From an uncultured Robiginitomaculum sp. (GTDB lineage: Bacteria; Pseudomonadota; Alphaproteobacteria; Caulobacterales; Maricaulaceae), in the NCBI GenBank assembly GCA_938003555.1, contig CALKXN010000304.1:1-5506 (forward strand): a DNA stretch of 5,506 nucleotides. The letters run 5' to 3'. The notes beneath the pieces are model-generated. The model had not been told where the DNA came from. It saw nothing but the letters and a program-made list of their open reading frames with translations, and did not search any database. Shown here piece by piece: positions 1 through 5,506 of the stretch (within the stretch, counting starts at the first letter, position 1; every line of letters starts with the position of its first letter). The position numbers and the translations under genes were made by a program.

Positions 1-84
1 GTGATGAATTTAGACACTGTCCCATAATGGGAGAAATTAGGCGTATAGTGTTAATTTATAGTAAGAGCGCAGTGAGTATTAGGT
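1..84. other. AT-rich flank beyond the terminator, no gene recognised
   Basis: No coding region of convincing length or ribosome binding site is visible on either strand. The only structure I see is a short palindrome at 20-32 (TCCCAT, one base, ATGGGA), which could be an operator half or the edge of a mobile element. I do not recognise a known insertion-sequence end. The window boundary prevents any further call. Confidence 0.4.
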
Positions 85-110
85 AAAAAAAAGTCCGCTA
101 AAGCGGACTT
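85..110 (-). terminator. Rho-independent terminator after the repeat-peptide gene
   Basis: Read on the minus strand, an 8-bp perfect stem (AAGTCCGC at 110-103 paired with GCGGACTT at 98-91) closes a four-base loop TTTA. It runs straight into a T tract ending at 85. The stem starts 27 bases after the TAG stop of the peptide gene at 138. On the plus strand the stem is not followed by T residues, so it should work only for leftward transcripts. It marks the 3' end of the peptide transcript and argues that no co-transcribed gene follows to the left. Confidence 0.9.
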
Positions 111-137
111 GAAACACATCGTATATTTGCAAAACTA

Positions 138-272
138 CTAAAGTTCAATGTCGATAGGTGTCGCGCTTACGATCAACTCAATATCGATTGGCGTAGAGCC
201 AGCGATGAGTTCAATATCGATGGGCGTTCCACCAGCGACAGTTACGATTTCTTCAAATGTTAGTTCACGCAT
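138..272 (-). CDS. Double-glycine leader peptide with three TPIDIEL core repeats (putative exported RiPP or bacteriocin-like precursor)
   Basis: This is a 44-residue product not named by any family I recognise. Residues 1-15 are MRELTFEEIVTVAGG, which fits the double-glycine leader consensus at every key position: Leu at -12, Thr -11, Glu -8, Ile -7, Val -4, Gly -2, Gly -1. The 29-residue core is TPIDIELIAGS, TPIDIELIVSA, then TPIDIEL at the C-terminus, an 11-residue period. The core has six acidic residues and no Lys, Arg, His, Cys or aromatic residue. The alternating I-D-I-E-L pattern suggests an amphipathic beta strand. A strong Shine-Dalgarno (AAGGAG, plus-strand 283-288) lies 10 bases before the ATG. 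A C39-peptidase exporter is encoded just upstream on the same strand and a terminator follows, so leader removal and export by that transporter is the natural inference. The mature activity (antimicrobial, signalling or other) cannot be read from the sequence. Existence as a gene is well supported; function is inferred. Confidence 0.9.
   Translation of the reverse strand: MRELTFEEIVTVAGGTPIDIELIAGSTPIDIELIVSATPIDIEL
141..227 (-). repeat. Three in-frame 33-base core repeats (last one partial)
   Basis: The units are 227-195 (TPIDIELIAGS), 194-162 (TPIDIELIVSA) and 161-141 (TPIDIEL). Across the seven shared codons Thr, Pro, Asp, Glu and Leu vary synonymously (for example CCC, CCA, CCT for Pro and CTC, TTG, CTT for Leu), while Ile codons ATC and ATT stay fixed. 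There is no amino-acid change in TPIDIEL. The linkers IAGS and IVSA, and the leader end VAGG, share a pattern of one or two aliphatic residues followed by small residues. Confidence 0.92.
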
Positions 273-282
273 TTTGAATAAT

Positions 283-288
283 CTCCTT
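283..288 (-). promoter_or_regulatory. Ribosome binding site of the repeat-peptide gene
   Basis: AAGGAG on the minus strand, within TAAGGAGAT, sits 10 bases before the ATG at 272. It is the strongest Shine-Dalgarno sequence seen in this window. It selects this short reading frame as a real gene despite its 44-codon length, and it suggests high translation of the peptide compared with the tightly packed transporter genes. Confidence 0.85.
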
Positions 289-293
289 AAAAA

Positions 294-342
294 CGTTAAC
301 TCTTATGGTTGGATTTTATGGTTAACGCATTCGTCCTGTACC
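294..342 (-). promoter_or_regulatory. Possible promoter with flanking CGTTAAC/GTTAACG inverted repeat before the peptide gene
   Basis: On the minus strand a TAAAAT hexamer (318-313, one mismatch to TATAAT) lies 18 bases after GGTACA (342-337), a weak match to TTGACA. A transcript would start near 306 and have a leader of about 35 bases. A 7-bp inverted repeat, GTTAACG at 321-327 and CGTTAAC at 294-300, straddles the -10 element, a geometry expected for a repressor or activator site. Each arm contains the self-complementary GTTAAC. A separate promoter would fit the 153-base gap after the exporter gene. The -35 match is poor, so this is tentative. Confidence 0.35.
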
Positions 343-425
343 TTTGGGATTTTTTGAACGCAATGGTTTTTTTCCAAAAAATTACAAAAAATATAGGGCG
401 GTCTTAAGATTTAGCTACTTGAGAT

Positions 426-2510
426 TTAACTTTTCTTATAACCCCTTAAGGATGCGCTCGAGAGTTCAAATACTTTATCTGAGCGGCGTAGAAACTCAGG
501 GCGGTGGGCGACGATGATTCGCGTCATCTCTAGGCTTTCGACGACATCACAGATCAGTGTTTCCGTCAAAGCATCCAAATTCGCCGTGCCTTCATCTAAA
601 ATCATAATGCGCGGTGTGTGGTATAGCGCTCTGGCGAGCAGGACTCTTTGCTTTTGACCGCCTGATAAAATTGAGCCCATATCGCCAACCCTTGACAGAT
701 AGCCCATAGGCATTGCGGCGATTTCGTCATGAATGTGAGCGGCTCGGGCGGCCGCTTGAACTGCGCCCATGTCAATATCGGGGTCAAAAAAGCTAATATT
801 GTCCGCAATGCTGCCGCTCAAGAGTTTGTCATCTTGCATGACGACGCCTAACTGCCTGCGCCAATTGTGCAGGCCAAATGCGGTGATTGATATGCCATCA
901 ATGAATATATCGCCGTGGCTTGGTGCGTAGAGACCCAAAATAAGCTTCATCAATGTTGTTTTTCCGCCGCCGGATTTCCCCGTAAAGGCCACCATTTCTC
1001 CGGCATTGATTGTCAAATTTATGTTGCGCAAAATCCAGGGATCCGTCTCTGAGTAGCGAAAACTCACATCGCGCAGTTCGATCTGACCTTTAAGCTGCGC
1101 CGGTATATCCCGAGATGGGCTTAGGTTACTTTCTGCTTCTGCGTAAATAATATCAGAAATCCGGTCTAAATGCAGACCCAAGAGACGAAATTGTATCCCT
1201 TTGGTGAGCAGCATCGTCATGCTTTGCGTAAAGAGCTGCCGAAACATCATAAAGGCAAAGAGCATGCCCAGCGTGAAGGTGCCGTCTCCCGTCATAATCA
1301 GTTTTGCGCCGACATAGACAATGGCGACCACTTGGAGACCAACAATAAGCGTCTCGGCAAATTTCTGCCAGATCGTCCATTGGCCATATTTAATATTGGC
1401 ATTGATATAGTCAGCATAGAGGTTTCGCCACGCGGCTTCGCGCGCGGCTTCTCGGCCAAATAGCTTGATGGGTGTTGATGCGCGAATCGATTCAATGACA
1501 TGTGTATTCTCTGCGGCGCGCGTCACAATCGCGTCTTCTTGGGTGCGGCGCATATGCGGGTAAATCAATAGGGTCACGGCCGTCAGAAGAACGCTGCTGA
1601 ACAGCACGATAAATGTAAGGCGCGGCGAGAATGTAAACATAACAGCCAAAGTTAAAACAGCCATCGTTCCGTCGATGACGATGGCGACGGCATCCTTTGT
1701 TAGGGCGGTTTGTATCGGCTGCGTCGAGCCCATGCGCGAAATGATATCACCGACATGGCGTTTCTCAAAATAGCTGACAGGGAGACGTATAAGATGACGA
1801 AAGACATTGCCGACCATTTGAAAGCTGAGTTGATTGCCATAAATCAGAATGGCCCAGCTGCGCGCGGCTTCGCTCGTTGCGCGTATGGCCGCAATGCCGC
1901 CAAATCCAATCGCTAGCGCGAGTAAGAGCTTCAAATCTCCCTTGGGCAGAGCGCCGTCGATAACGAATTGCAAAAAAAACGGCATCGCCAAGACCATGAT
2001 TTGCAAAATAACGGAGAGTATTAGCGTCTGAAAAACAGCGCGTTTTAACCCGATCAGCTTTGTCCATAATTGCGAAATACGTGTTCCCATACGGGCGGTC
2101 ACTGGCGCAAAATCTATCGCTGGGCTGACCTCTAGGGCCACGCCTGTAAAGTGCTTAGAAAATTCAGCCAAACTGATGACGACAAGGCCGCGCCCCGGAT
2201 CGTGAAGATAGGCTTTGCCGCGCGCAATTTTTTTAAGAACGACAAAATGCTTCATATCCCAGTGCAAAATCGCAGGGGTTTGAAGCTCTGAGATGTGTTC
2301 CATATCAAGGCTTAAGGCGCGGGTGCTCAGCTGTAAGTCTCCGGCCATTTGCATAAGGGATTGCAACGTTGCGCCTTTAAGGCTGACACTCATGCGTTGC
2401 CGTAGAGCGTTTAAATCAAGATCATGGCCATAATAATTTGCGATCATCGTAAGGCAAGCCAGCCCGCATTCTGTGGCTTCGGTCTGATGTATGACGGGCA
2501 GGCGGCGCAT
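426..2510 (-). CDS. Peptidase-containing ABC exporter (C39 bacteriocin-processing type)
   Basis: A 694-residue inner-membrane protein that should cleave double-glycine leaders in the cytoplasm and export the released peptide using ATP. Residues 1 to about 130 are a C39 cysteine peptidase: oxyanion Gln9, catalytic Cys15 (QTEATECG), His88 (HFVVL) and Asp104 (HDP). Residues about 155-455 are the six-helix ABC membrane domain. The nucleotide-binding domain has Walker A GKSGGGKT (511-518), Q-loop Gln559, signature LSGGQ (615-619), Walker B ending in Asp639-Glu640 and H-loop His669, so both enzyme activities look intact. Length is normal for the family. I chose the ATG at 2510 because the C39 domain starts there and it overlaps the preceding stop as TAATG; the frame is open 38 codons further upstream, but those residues lie over the upstream gene and resemble nothing in the family. 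A GGAG lies 11 bases before this ATG. The obvious substrate is the repeat peptide encoded downstream. Confidence 0.95.
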   Translation of the reverse strand: MRRLPVIHQTEATECGLACLTMIANYYGHDLDLNALRQRMSVSLKGATLQSLMQMAGDLQLSTRALSLDMEHISELQTPAILHWDMKHFVVLKKIARGKAYLHDPGRGLVVISLAEFSKHFTGVALEVSPAIDFAPVTARMGTRISQLWTKLIGLKRAVFQTLILSVILQIMVLAMPFFLQFVIDGALPKGDLKLLLALAIGFGGIAAIRATSEAARSWAILIYGNQLSFQMVGNVFRHLIRLPVSYFEKRHVGDIISRMGSTQPIQTALTKDAVAIVIDGTMAVLTLAVMFTFSPRLTFIVLFSSVLLTAVTLLIYPHMRRTQEDAIVTRAAENTHVIESIRASTPIKLFGREAAREAAWRNLYADYINANIKYGQWTIWQKFAETLIVGLQVVAIVYVGAKLIMTGDGTFTLGMLFAFMMFRQLFTQSMTMLLTKGIQFRLLGLHLDRISDIIYAEAESNLSPSRDIPAQLKGQIELRDVSFRYSETDPWILRNINLTINAGEMVAFTGKSGGGKTTLMKLILGLYAPSHGDIFIDGISITAFGLHNWRRQLGVVMQDDKLLSGSIADNISFFDPDIDMGAVQAAARAAHIHDEIAAMPMGYLSRVGDMGSILSGGQKQRVLLARALYHTPRIMILDEGTANLDALTETLICDVVESLEMTRIIVAHRPEFLRRSDKVFELSSASLRGYKKS

Positions 2511-2734
2511 TAATGCACTTGCTCCAGCATCCAGCTTAATATGGGCTGTCCATCCACTTGGGCTAAAATGCCAAAGAGCGCCCCGCCCATGACGATGCCC
2601 GCAAGCAAGGCTGTAATCACCCAAGAGGACATTGAGCCGCGCAAGATTATATCGCCATAAATACTGCGCGCCCGGCGGGCGGTGGCTTCGGGCCGGTAGA
2701 GCGATGCTTTGGAGCTTGGGGACGTGTCATTCAT
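2510..2734 (-). CDS. Severely shortened HlyD/CvaA-type adaptor: N-terminus and membrane anchor only
   Basis: This 74-residue product starts like the membrane-fusion adaptors that partner C39 exporters: LYRPEA at 12-17, then a basic stretch and IYGDIIL at 25-31, and one membrane helix at about 38-59. Adaptors of this family normally run to roughly 400 residues, with a long periplasmic hairpin and beta barrel reaching the outer-membrane channel. Here the helix is followed by only about 15 residues, ending PILSWMLEQVH. That tail resembles the extreme C-terminus of such adaptors (a Leu-x-Trp-Leu/Met-Leu-Glu stretch), as if the whole middle had been removed in frame. It starts one base after the ATPase gene stop and its own stop overlaps the exporter start (TAATG), so translation is probably coupled. 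It may be a working mini-anchor or a deletion remnant kept for coupling. The N-terminal family match is good; the C-terminal match is from memory. Confidence 0.75.
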   Translation of the reverse strand: MNDTSPSSKASLYRPEATARRARSIYGDIILRGSMSSWVITALLAGIVMGGALFGILAQVDGQPILSWMLEQVH

Positions 2735-2735
2735 T

Positions 2736-4331
2736 TTAACGGCGCATCATCGCGCCTAAAATGCCGCGCAGAATTTTACGGCCCTCGCGGCGCATGAAGA
2801 GTTTTCCTTCATATTTGATTTGCTCGATAATGACATTGTCCTTTTTACGGCGCGTGCGTTTTTTGCGCGAAGAAGACGGCGCTTTGTCTGTCTCTCTTTC
2901 TTTTTTCTTTTTCTCTGCGGCCTTGGCCTTATCTTCATCGGCGCGGGCTTTCTCGGTGGCTTTTGCGGCCGCCTCTTCTTTGGCGTATAATTCCTCATAG
3001 GCCGACTCACGGTCTATCGGCTCATCGTAAATTTCGCCAACCGGGCTTTCGGCAATGACGGCTGTGCGCTCCGCTTGCGTCGCAGGGCCAAGACGCGATG
3101 CGGGCGGGCGGATAAGCGTGCGCCCGACAACGCCGGGCACGCCTTTCTCATCGAGCAGCGAGACTAAGGCTTCACCGACGCCTAAATCCGTGATGACCTC
3201 TTCTGTATCCAGATTGGGGTTTTCACGAAATGAGCTGGCGGCTGCGCGAATGGATTTTTGCTCTTTGGGCGTATAGGCCCGCAGAGCGTGTTGAATACGA
3301 TTGCCCAGCTGTCCTAATACGCTGTCCGGAATATCGGACGGGTTTTGCGTCACAAAATAAATACCTACGCCTTTAGAGCGGATAAGGCGGGCGACTTGCT
3401 CGATTTTATCGGTTAGTGCTTTGGGGGCATCATCAAATAATAAATGCGCTTCATCAAAGAAGAAGACCATTTTAGGCTTATCCGGATTTCCCACTTCAGG
3501 TAACTCTTCGAAAAGTTCCGAGAGCAGCCACAGCAGGAATGTCGAATATAATTTGGGGGAATTGATTAATTCATCCGCGGCCAGAACGCTGACCATGCCG
3601 CGCCCCTTCATATGCGCGCCATCTAAATCGGCCAGCGACAATGTCTCTTCGTCTCCATCTGAATCGGGCATGCCTGCGTGAACGCGCATCAAATCTCTGA
3701 GTTTTAAAGCAGGCTCCCCGAAAAACTCCTCCGCGCCTGCGCGCTCTAGCGTCAGAAGACTGCGCTGTATTGCGGCGACGGATTGCGACGTGACATTGCC
3801 GTATTTGCGGCCAATTTCAGTTTTATTATCAGATAAATAATTGAGCAGCGCGCGCAGATCTTTGAGATCGAGCAGTAGCATATTTTCATCATCGGCCAGT
3901 TCAAAGGCGATGGTCATAATGCCTTCTTGTGTTTCCGATAAGTTCATCAACCGCGAAAGCAGCGTTGGCCCCATTTCCGTAATCGTCGTGCGAATGGGAT
4001 GGCCTTGCTTGGAATAGAGGTCCCAAAAAATAACCGGCACGGCGCTATAACGATAATCATCAAGTCCAATCTTTTTGGCGCGCGCGATCAGTTTATCATG
4101 AAGCTTGTGCTGCGTGCTGCCAGATTGAGACAGGCCGGAGAGGTCGCCTTTAACATCGGCGCAAAATACGGGAACGCCGGCTTTGGAAAACCCTTCGGTT
4201 AGAATTTGCAACGTGACAGTCTTACCTGTGCCCGTCGCGCCTGCGATCAGACCGTGGCGATTAGCCTTGTTGAGCAATAGCTCTTGAACGACGCCGTCTG
4301 TGTCTTTGCCAATGAAAATTCTGTCGCTCAT
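2736..4331 (-). CDS. HerA-like P-loop ATPase, DUF853/YjgR family
   Basis: A soluble P-loop ATPase of the HerA/FtsK-like superfamily, whose cellular role is not firmly established. Counting from the upstream ATG at 4346, Walker A is GATGTGKT (36-43), followed by ADVKGDLSGLS (63-73). Walker B is MVFFFDEAH (293-301) with Asp298 and Glu299. A TQNPSDIPD motif (333-341) and GNRIQHALRAYTP (348-360) follow, all typical of the YjgR group. Residues about 445-505 form a Lys/Glu/Ala-rich, probably coiled or disordered tail, ending in a basic, Met/Arg-rich stretch; this tail varies within the family. I prefer the ATG at 4331 (MSDRIFIGK) because family members as I recall them begin there, but the ATG five codons upstream is possible and neither has a strong Shine-Dalgarno. 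The gene heads the leftward gene string and is one base from the mini-adaptor. It is probably a chromosomal gene next to which the export genes were placed. Confidence 0.92.
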   Translation of the reverse strand: MSDRIFIGKDTDGVVQELLLNKANRHGLIAGATGTGKTVTLQILTEGFSKAGVPVFCADVKGDLSGLSQSGSTQHKLHDKLIARAKKIGLDDYRYSAVPVIFWDLYSKQGHPIRTTITEMGPTLLSRLMNLSETQEGIMTIAFELADDENMLLLDLKDLRALLNYLSDNKTEIGRKYGNVTSQSVAAIQRSLLTLERAGAEEFFGEPALKLRDLMRVHAGMPDSDGDEETLSLADLDGAHMKGRGMVSVLAADELINSPKLYSTFLLWLLSELFEELPEVGNPDKPKMVFFFDEAHLLFDDAPKALTDKIEQVARLIRSKGVGIYFVTQNPSDIPDSVLGQLGNRIQHALRAYTPKEQKSIRAAASSFRENPNLDTEEVITDLGVGEALVSLLDEKGVPGVVGRTLIRPPASRLGPATQAERTAVIAESPVGEIYDEPIDRESAYEELYAKEEAAAKATEKARADEDKAKAAEKKKKERETDKAPSSSRKKRTRRKKDNVIIEQIKYEGKLFMRREGRKILRGILGAMMRR

Positions 4332-4360
4332 ATTTGGGTTTCCCATTATCTTATCTCGTC

Positions 4361-4386
4361 ACGGCTATGCTTTACGGCTATGCTTT
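4361..4386. repeat. Perfect 13-bp tandem duplication upstream of the HerA-like gene
   Basis: ACGGCTATGCTTT occurs twice back to back at 4361-4373 and 4374-4386. It lies 15 bases before the upstream candidate start of the ATPase gene, in the divergent intergenic region. A TTGATA (minus strand, 4391-4386) abuts the pair and could serve as a -35 element, with CATAGC in one copy 16 bases downstream as a poor -10. The duplication could be a recent slippage event or a paired regulator site. Confidence 0.6.
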
Positions 4387-4443
4387 ATCAAAAATGCAGA
4401 TAAAGGAAAGCGGGTTAAGGCTTTCGCGCCGCGCAAATCACGC

Positions 4444-4449
4444 TATGAT
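4444..4449 (+). promoter_or_regulatory. Possible -10 element for the PerM-family gene
   Basis: TATGAT matches the TATAAT consensus at five of six positions and lies 21 bases before the ATG at 4471, so any leader RNA would be very short. No good -35 hexamer is seen 16-18 bases upstream. It is offered only as the best candidate in this interval. Confidence 0.25.
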
Positions 4450-4470
4450 AAGATCAAATTTGGGGACATC

Positions 4471-5506
4471 ATGACACATACAACTAGCCGCGCCTGTTTA
4501 CTCTTTCTCTCCTTCCTTGGGGCGATTGCGCTTTTATATATAGGCCGGCATGTCTTTACGCCTTTTGCGCTGGCGATCTTTATTTGGTTGATCATTGATG
4601 CTTTTGCACGCTGGATTGACCGTCTGCATCGTAAAATCCCCTATTGGCTTTCACTTATTATTGCGGTCTTGACTGTCGTGGCGGGGCTCATTGGTATTGT
4701 CTTTATCATCGCAGATACGGCAGCCAGCGTTGTGGATCAGGCGCCAAAATATGAAGAGCGTTTGGATGAAATATTCCATTGGGTAGGCGGCTTGATCGGG
4801 CAGCCTGATCTGTCGATTAGCAGCTTTGCGGAACGAATTGATTTGGGTCAAAAAATTCAAAGCGGTCTAGCGGGTCTGGCTAACTCAATCCAAGGCGTTT
4901 TATCGAATTTCATGCTGATCGCGATTTATGTCGCCTTCCTATTTGCGGCGCAAAACAGTTTTCCCAAGAAGATGGATGATTTGTTTCCTGATACCATGGC
5001 GCGCGCGCAGGCTGGTAAAGTCGGCATTCGCATCCGTCATTCCATAGAAAAATATCTGGGCGTTCAGACCGTGATTAGTTTGATGCAAACTGTCGTGTCC
5101 TACGGCTTTATGGCTGCGGTCGGTTTAGAAAATGCGCTGTTCTGGGCGCTCGTTATTTTTATCCTCAATTACATTCCGATTGTTGGCGGTTTTGCGGCTG
5201 TTATTTTGCCCGTTGTCTTTGGACTCGTTCAATTTGATACGTTGACGCCGATCATGATCTTAGCAGGCGGTATGCTGGTCGCTCAGTTTGTTATTGGGAA
5301 TACGATACAGCCCAAAATGATGGGCGACTCGATGAATCTTTCTGCGCTTGTCGTTGTGCTGTCTCTGACATTATGGGGCGCGATTTGGGGCGGTGTTGGT
5401 GCGTTTCTCTCTGCCCCGCTCACCGTGATTATTATGATTATACTCGCGCAGTTCCCGACCACGCGCTGGATTGCGATTATGCTCTCTGCTGATGGGCAGC
5501 CGGATT
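4471..5506 (+). CDS. AI-2E transporter/PerM-family membrane protein, cut by the window end
   Basis: 345 residues are visible and the frame is open at the window edge, so the C-terminus is missing; the family is usually about 350-400 residues, so little is lost. The layout is typical: two or three N-terminal membrane helices (about 8-85), a more polar stretch (about 86-140), a helix at about 145-160, then a hydrophobic C-terminal block. Family signatures are seen as ILNYIPIVGGF (231-241), NTIQPKMMGDSMNLSAL (277-293) and LWGAIWGGVGAFLSAPL (301-317). Members are polytopic inner-membrane proteins; a few export AI-2 or act as ion antiporters, but most, including this one, have no assignable substrate. 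GGGGA at 4462-4466 is a good ribosome binding site and fixes the ATG. The gene diverges from the HerA-like ATPase and shows no evident tie to the peptide locus. Confidence 0.93.
   Translation, partial: MTHTTSRACLLFLSFLGAIALLYIGRHVFTPFALAIFIWLIIDAFARWIDRLHRKIPYWLSLIIAVLTVVAGLIGIVFIIADTAASVVDQAPKYEERLDEIFHWVGGLIGQPDLSISSFAERIDLGQKIQSGLAGLANSIQGVLSNFMLIAIYVAFLFAAQNSFPKKMDDLFPDTMARAQAGKVGIRIRHSIEKYLGVQTVISLMQTVVSYGFMAAVGLENALFWALVIFILNYIPIVGGFAAVILPVVFGLVQFDTLTPIMILAGGMLVAQFVIGNTIQPKMMGDSMNLSALVVVLSLTLWGAIWGGVGAFLSAPLTVIIMIILAQFPTTRWIAIMLSADGQPD

Noticed and set aside
20..32. TCCCAT-A-ATGGGA palindrome as an insertion-sequence end
   Set aside because: I cannot match it to a known terminal inverted repeat, there is no transposase in view, and no partner repeat or target duplication is seen in the window.
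148..357. Plus-strand frame of 69 codons containing SIGV-type repeats
   Set aside because: Its repetitive part is the opposite strand of the TPIDIEL repeats. It has no ribosome binding site, and codon variation between repeats is synonymous in the minus-strand peptide frame.
361..382. Possible sigma-54 promoter (GG...GC pattern) before the peptide gene
   Set aside because: On the minus strand the GG and GC dinucleotides are separated by 12 bases rather than the required 10, and the rest of the consensus is absent.
367..390. T-run/A-run hairpin after the exporter gene as a terminator
   Set aside because: The stem is made only of A-T pairs with a two-base loop and has no GC-rich part, so it is unlikely to stop transcription well.
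2511..2624. Upstream in-frame extension of the exporter (38 extra residues from an ATG at 2624)
   Set aside because: It overlaps the mini-adaptor almost entirely and adds sequence not expected before a C39 domain. The ATG at 2510 begins directly at the conserved MRRLPVIHQTEATECG region and overlaps the upstream stop.
2756..3010. Overlapping frames in the 3' part of the HerA-like gene, including a Lys/Arg/Pro-rich 84-codon minus-strand frame
   Set aside because: They are composition shadows of the Lys/Glu/Ala-rich tail of the ATPase and lack ribosome binding sites or domain features.

Overview
The window looks like chromosomal DNA of a Gram-negative proteobacterium. An alphaproteobacterium is my best guess, from moderate GC, an MRELTxEEI-type double-glycine leader and a LYRPEA-type HlyD N-terminus. 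This is an inference from gene style, not a taxonomic result. It holds two chromosomal-type genes (a HerA/YjgR-like ATPase and a PerM/AI-2E-family membrane protein), divergently arranged around an intergenic region at about 4347-4470. A small peptide-export locus lies downstream of the ATPase on the minus strand.

Minus strand, read from right to left: a HerA-like ATPase of the DUF853/YjgR family (start 4331 or 4346, stop 2736); one base later a 74-residue protein that has the N-terminus and membrane anchor of a CvaA/HlyD-type adaptor but no periplasmic body (2734-2510); then, with stop and start overlapping as TAATG, a 694-residue C39-peptidase ABC exporter with all expected catalytic and ATPase motifs (2510-426). 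After 153 bases with a possible promoter and inverted repeat comes a 44-residue peptide gene (272-138), followed by a strong intrinsic terminator (110-85). Bases 1-84 contain no gene I can support.

Plus strand, right end: a PerM/AI-2E family membrane protein starting at 4471, cut by the window edge after 345 residues.

The main discovery is the peptide gene. It has a near-ideal 15-residue double-glycine leader (MRELTFEEIVTVAGG). Its 29-residue core is three copies of TPIDIEL separated by IAGS and IVSA. The three copies are identical in protein but differ at five of seven codons, so the amino-acid repeat appears to be under selection. The spacing makes each repeat end look like another C39 processing site. 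The likely working model is that the exporter cleaves the leader (and perhaps the inter-repeat sites) and exports short acidic, beta-prone peptides. The adaptor beside it is either a minimal membrane anchor or the product of an in-frame deletion. No modification enzyme or immunity gene is visible in the window.
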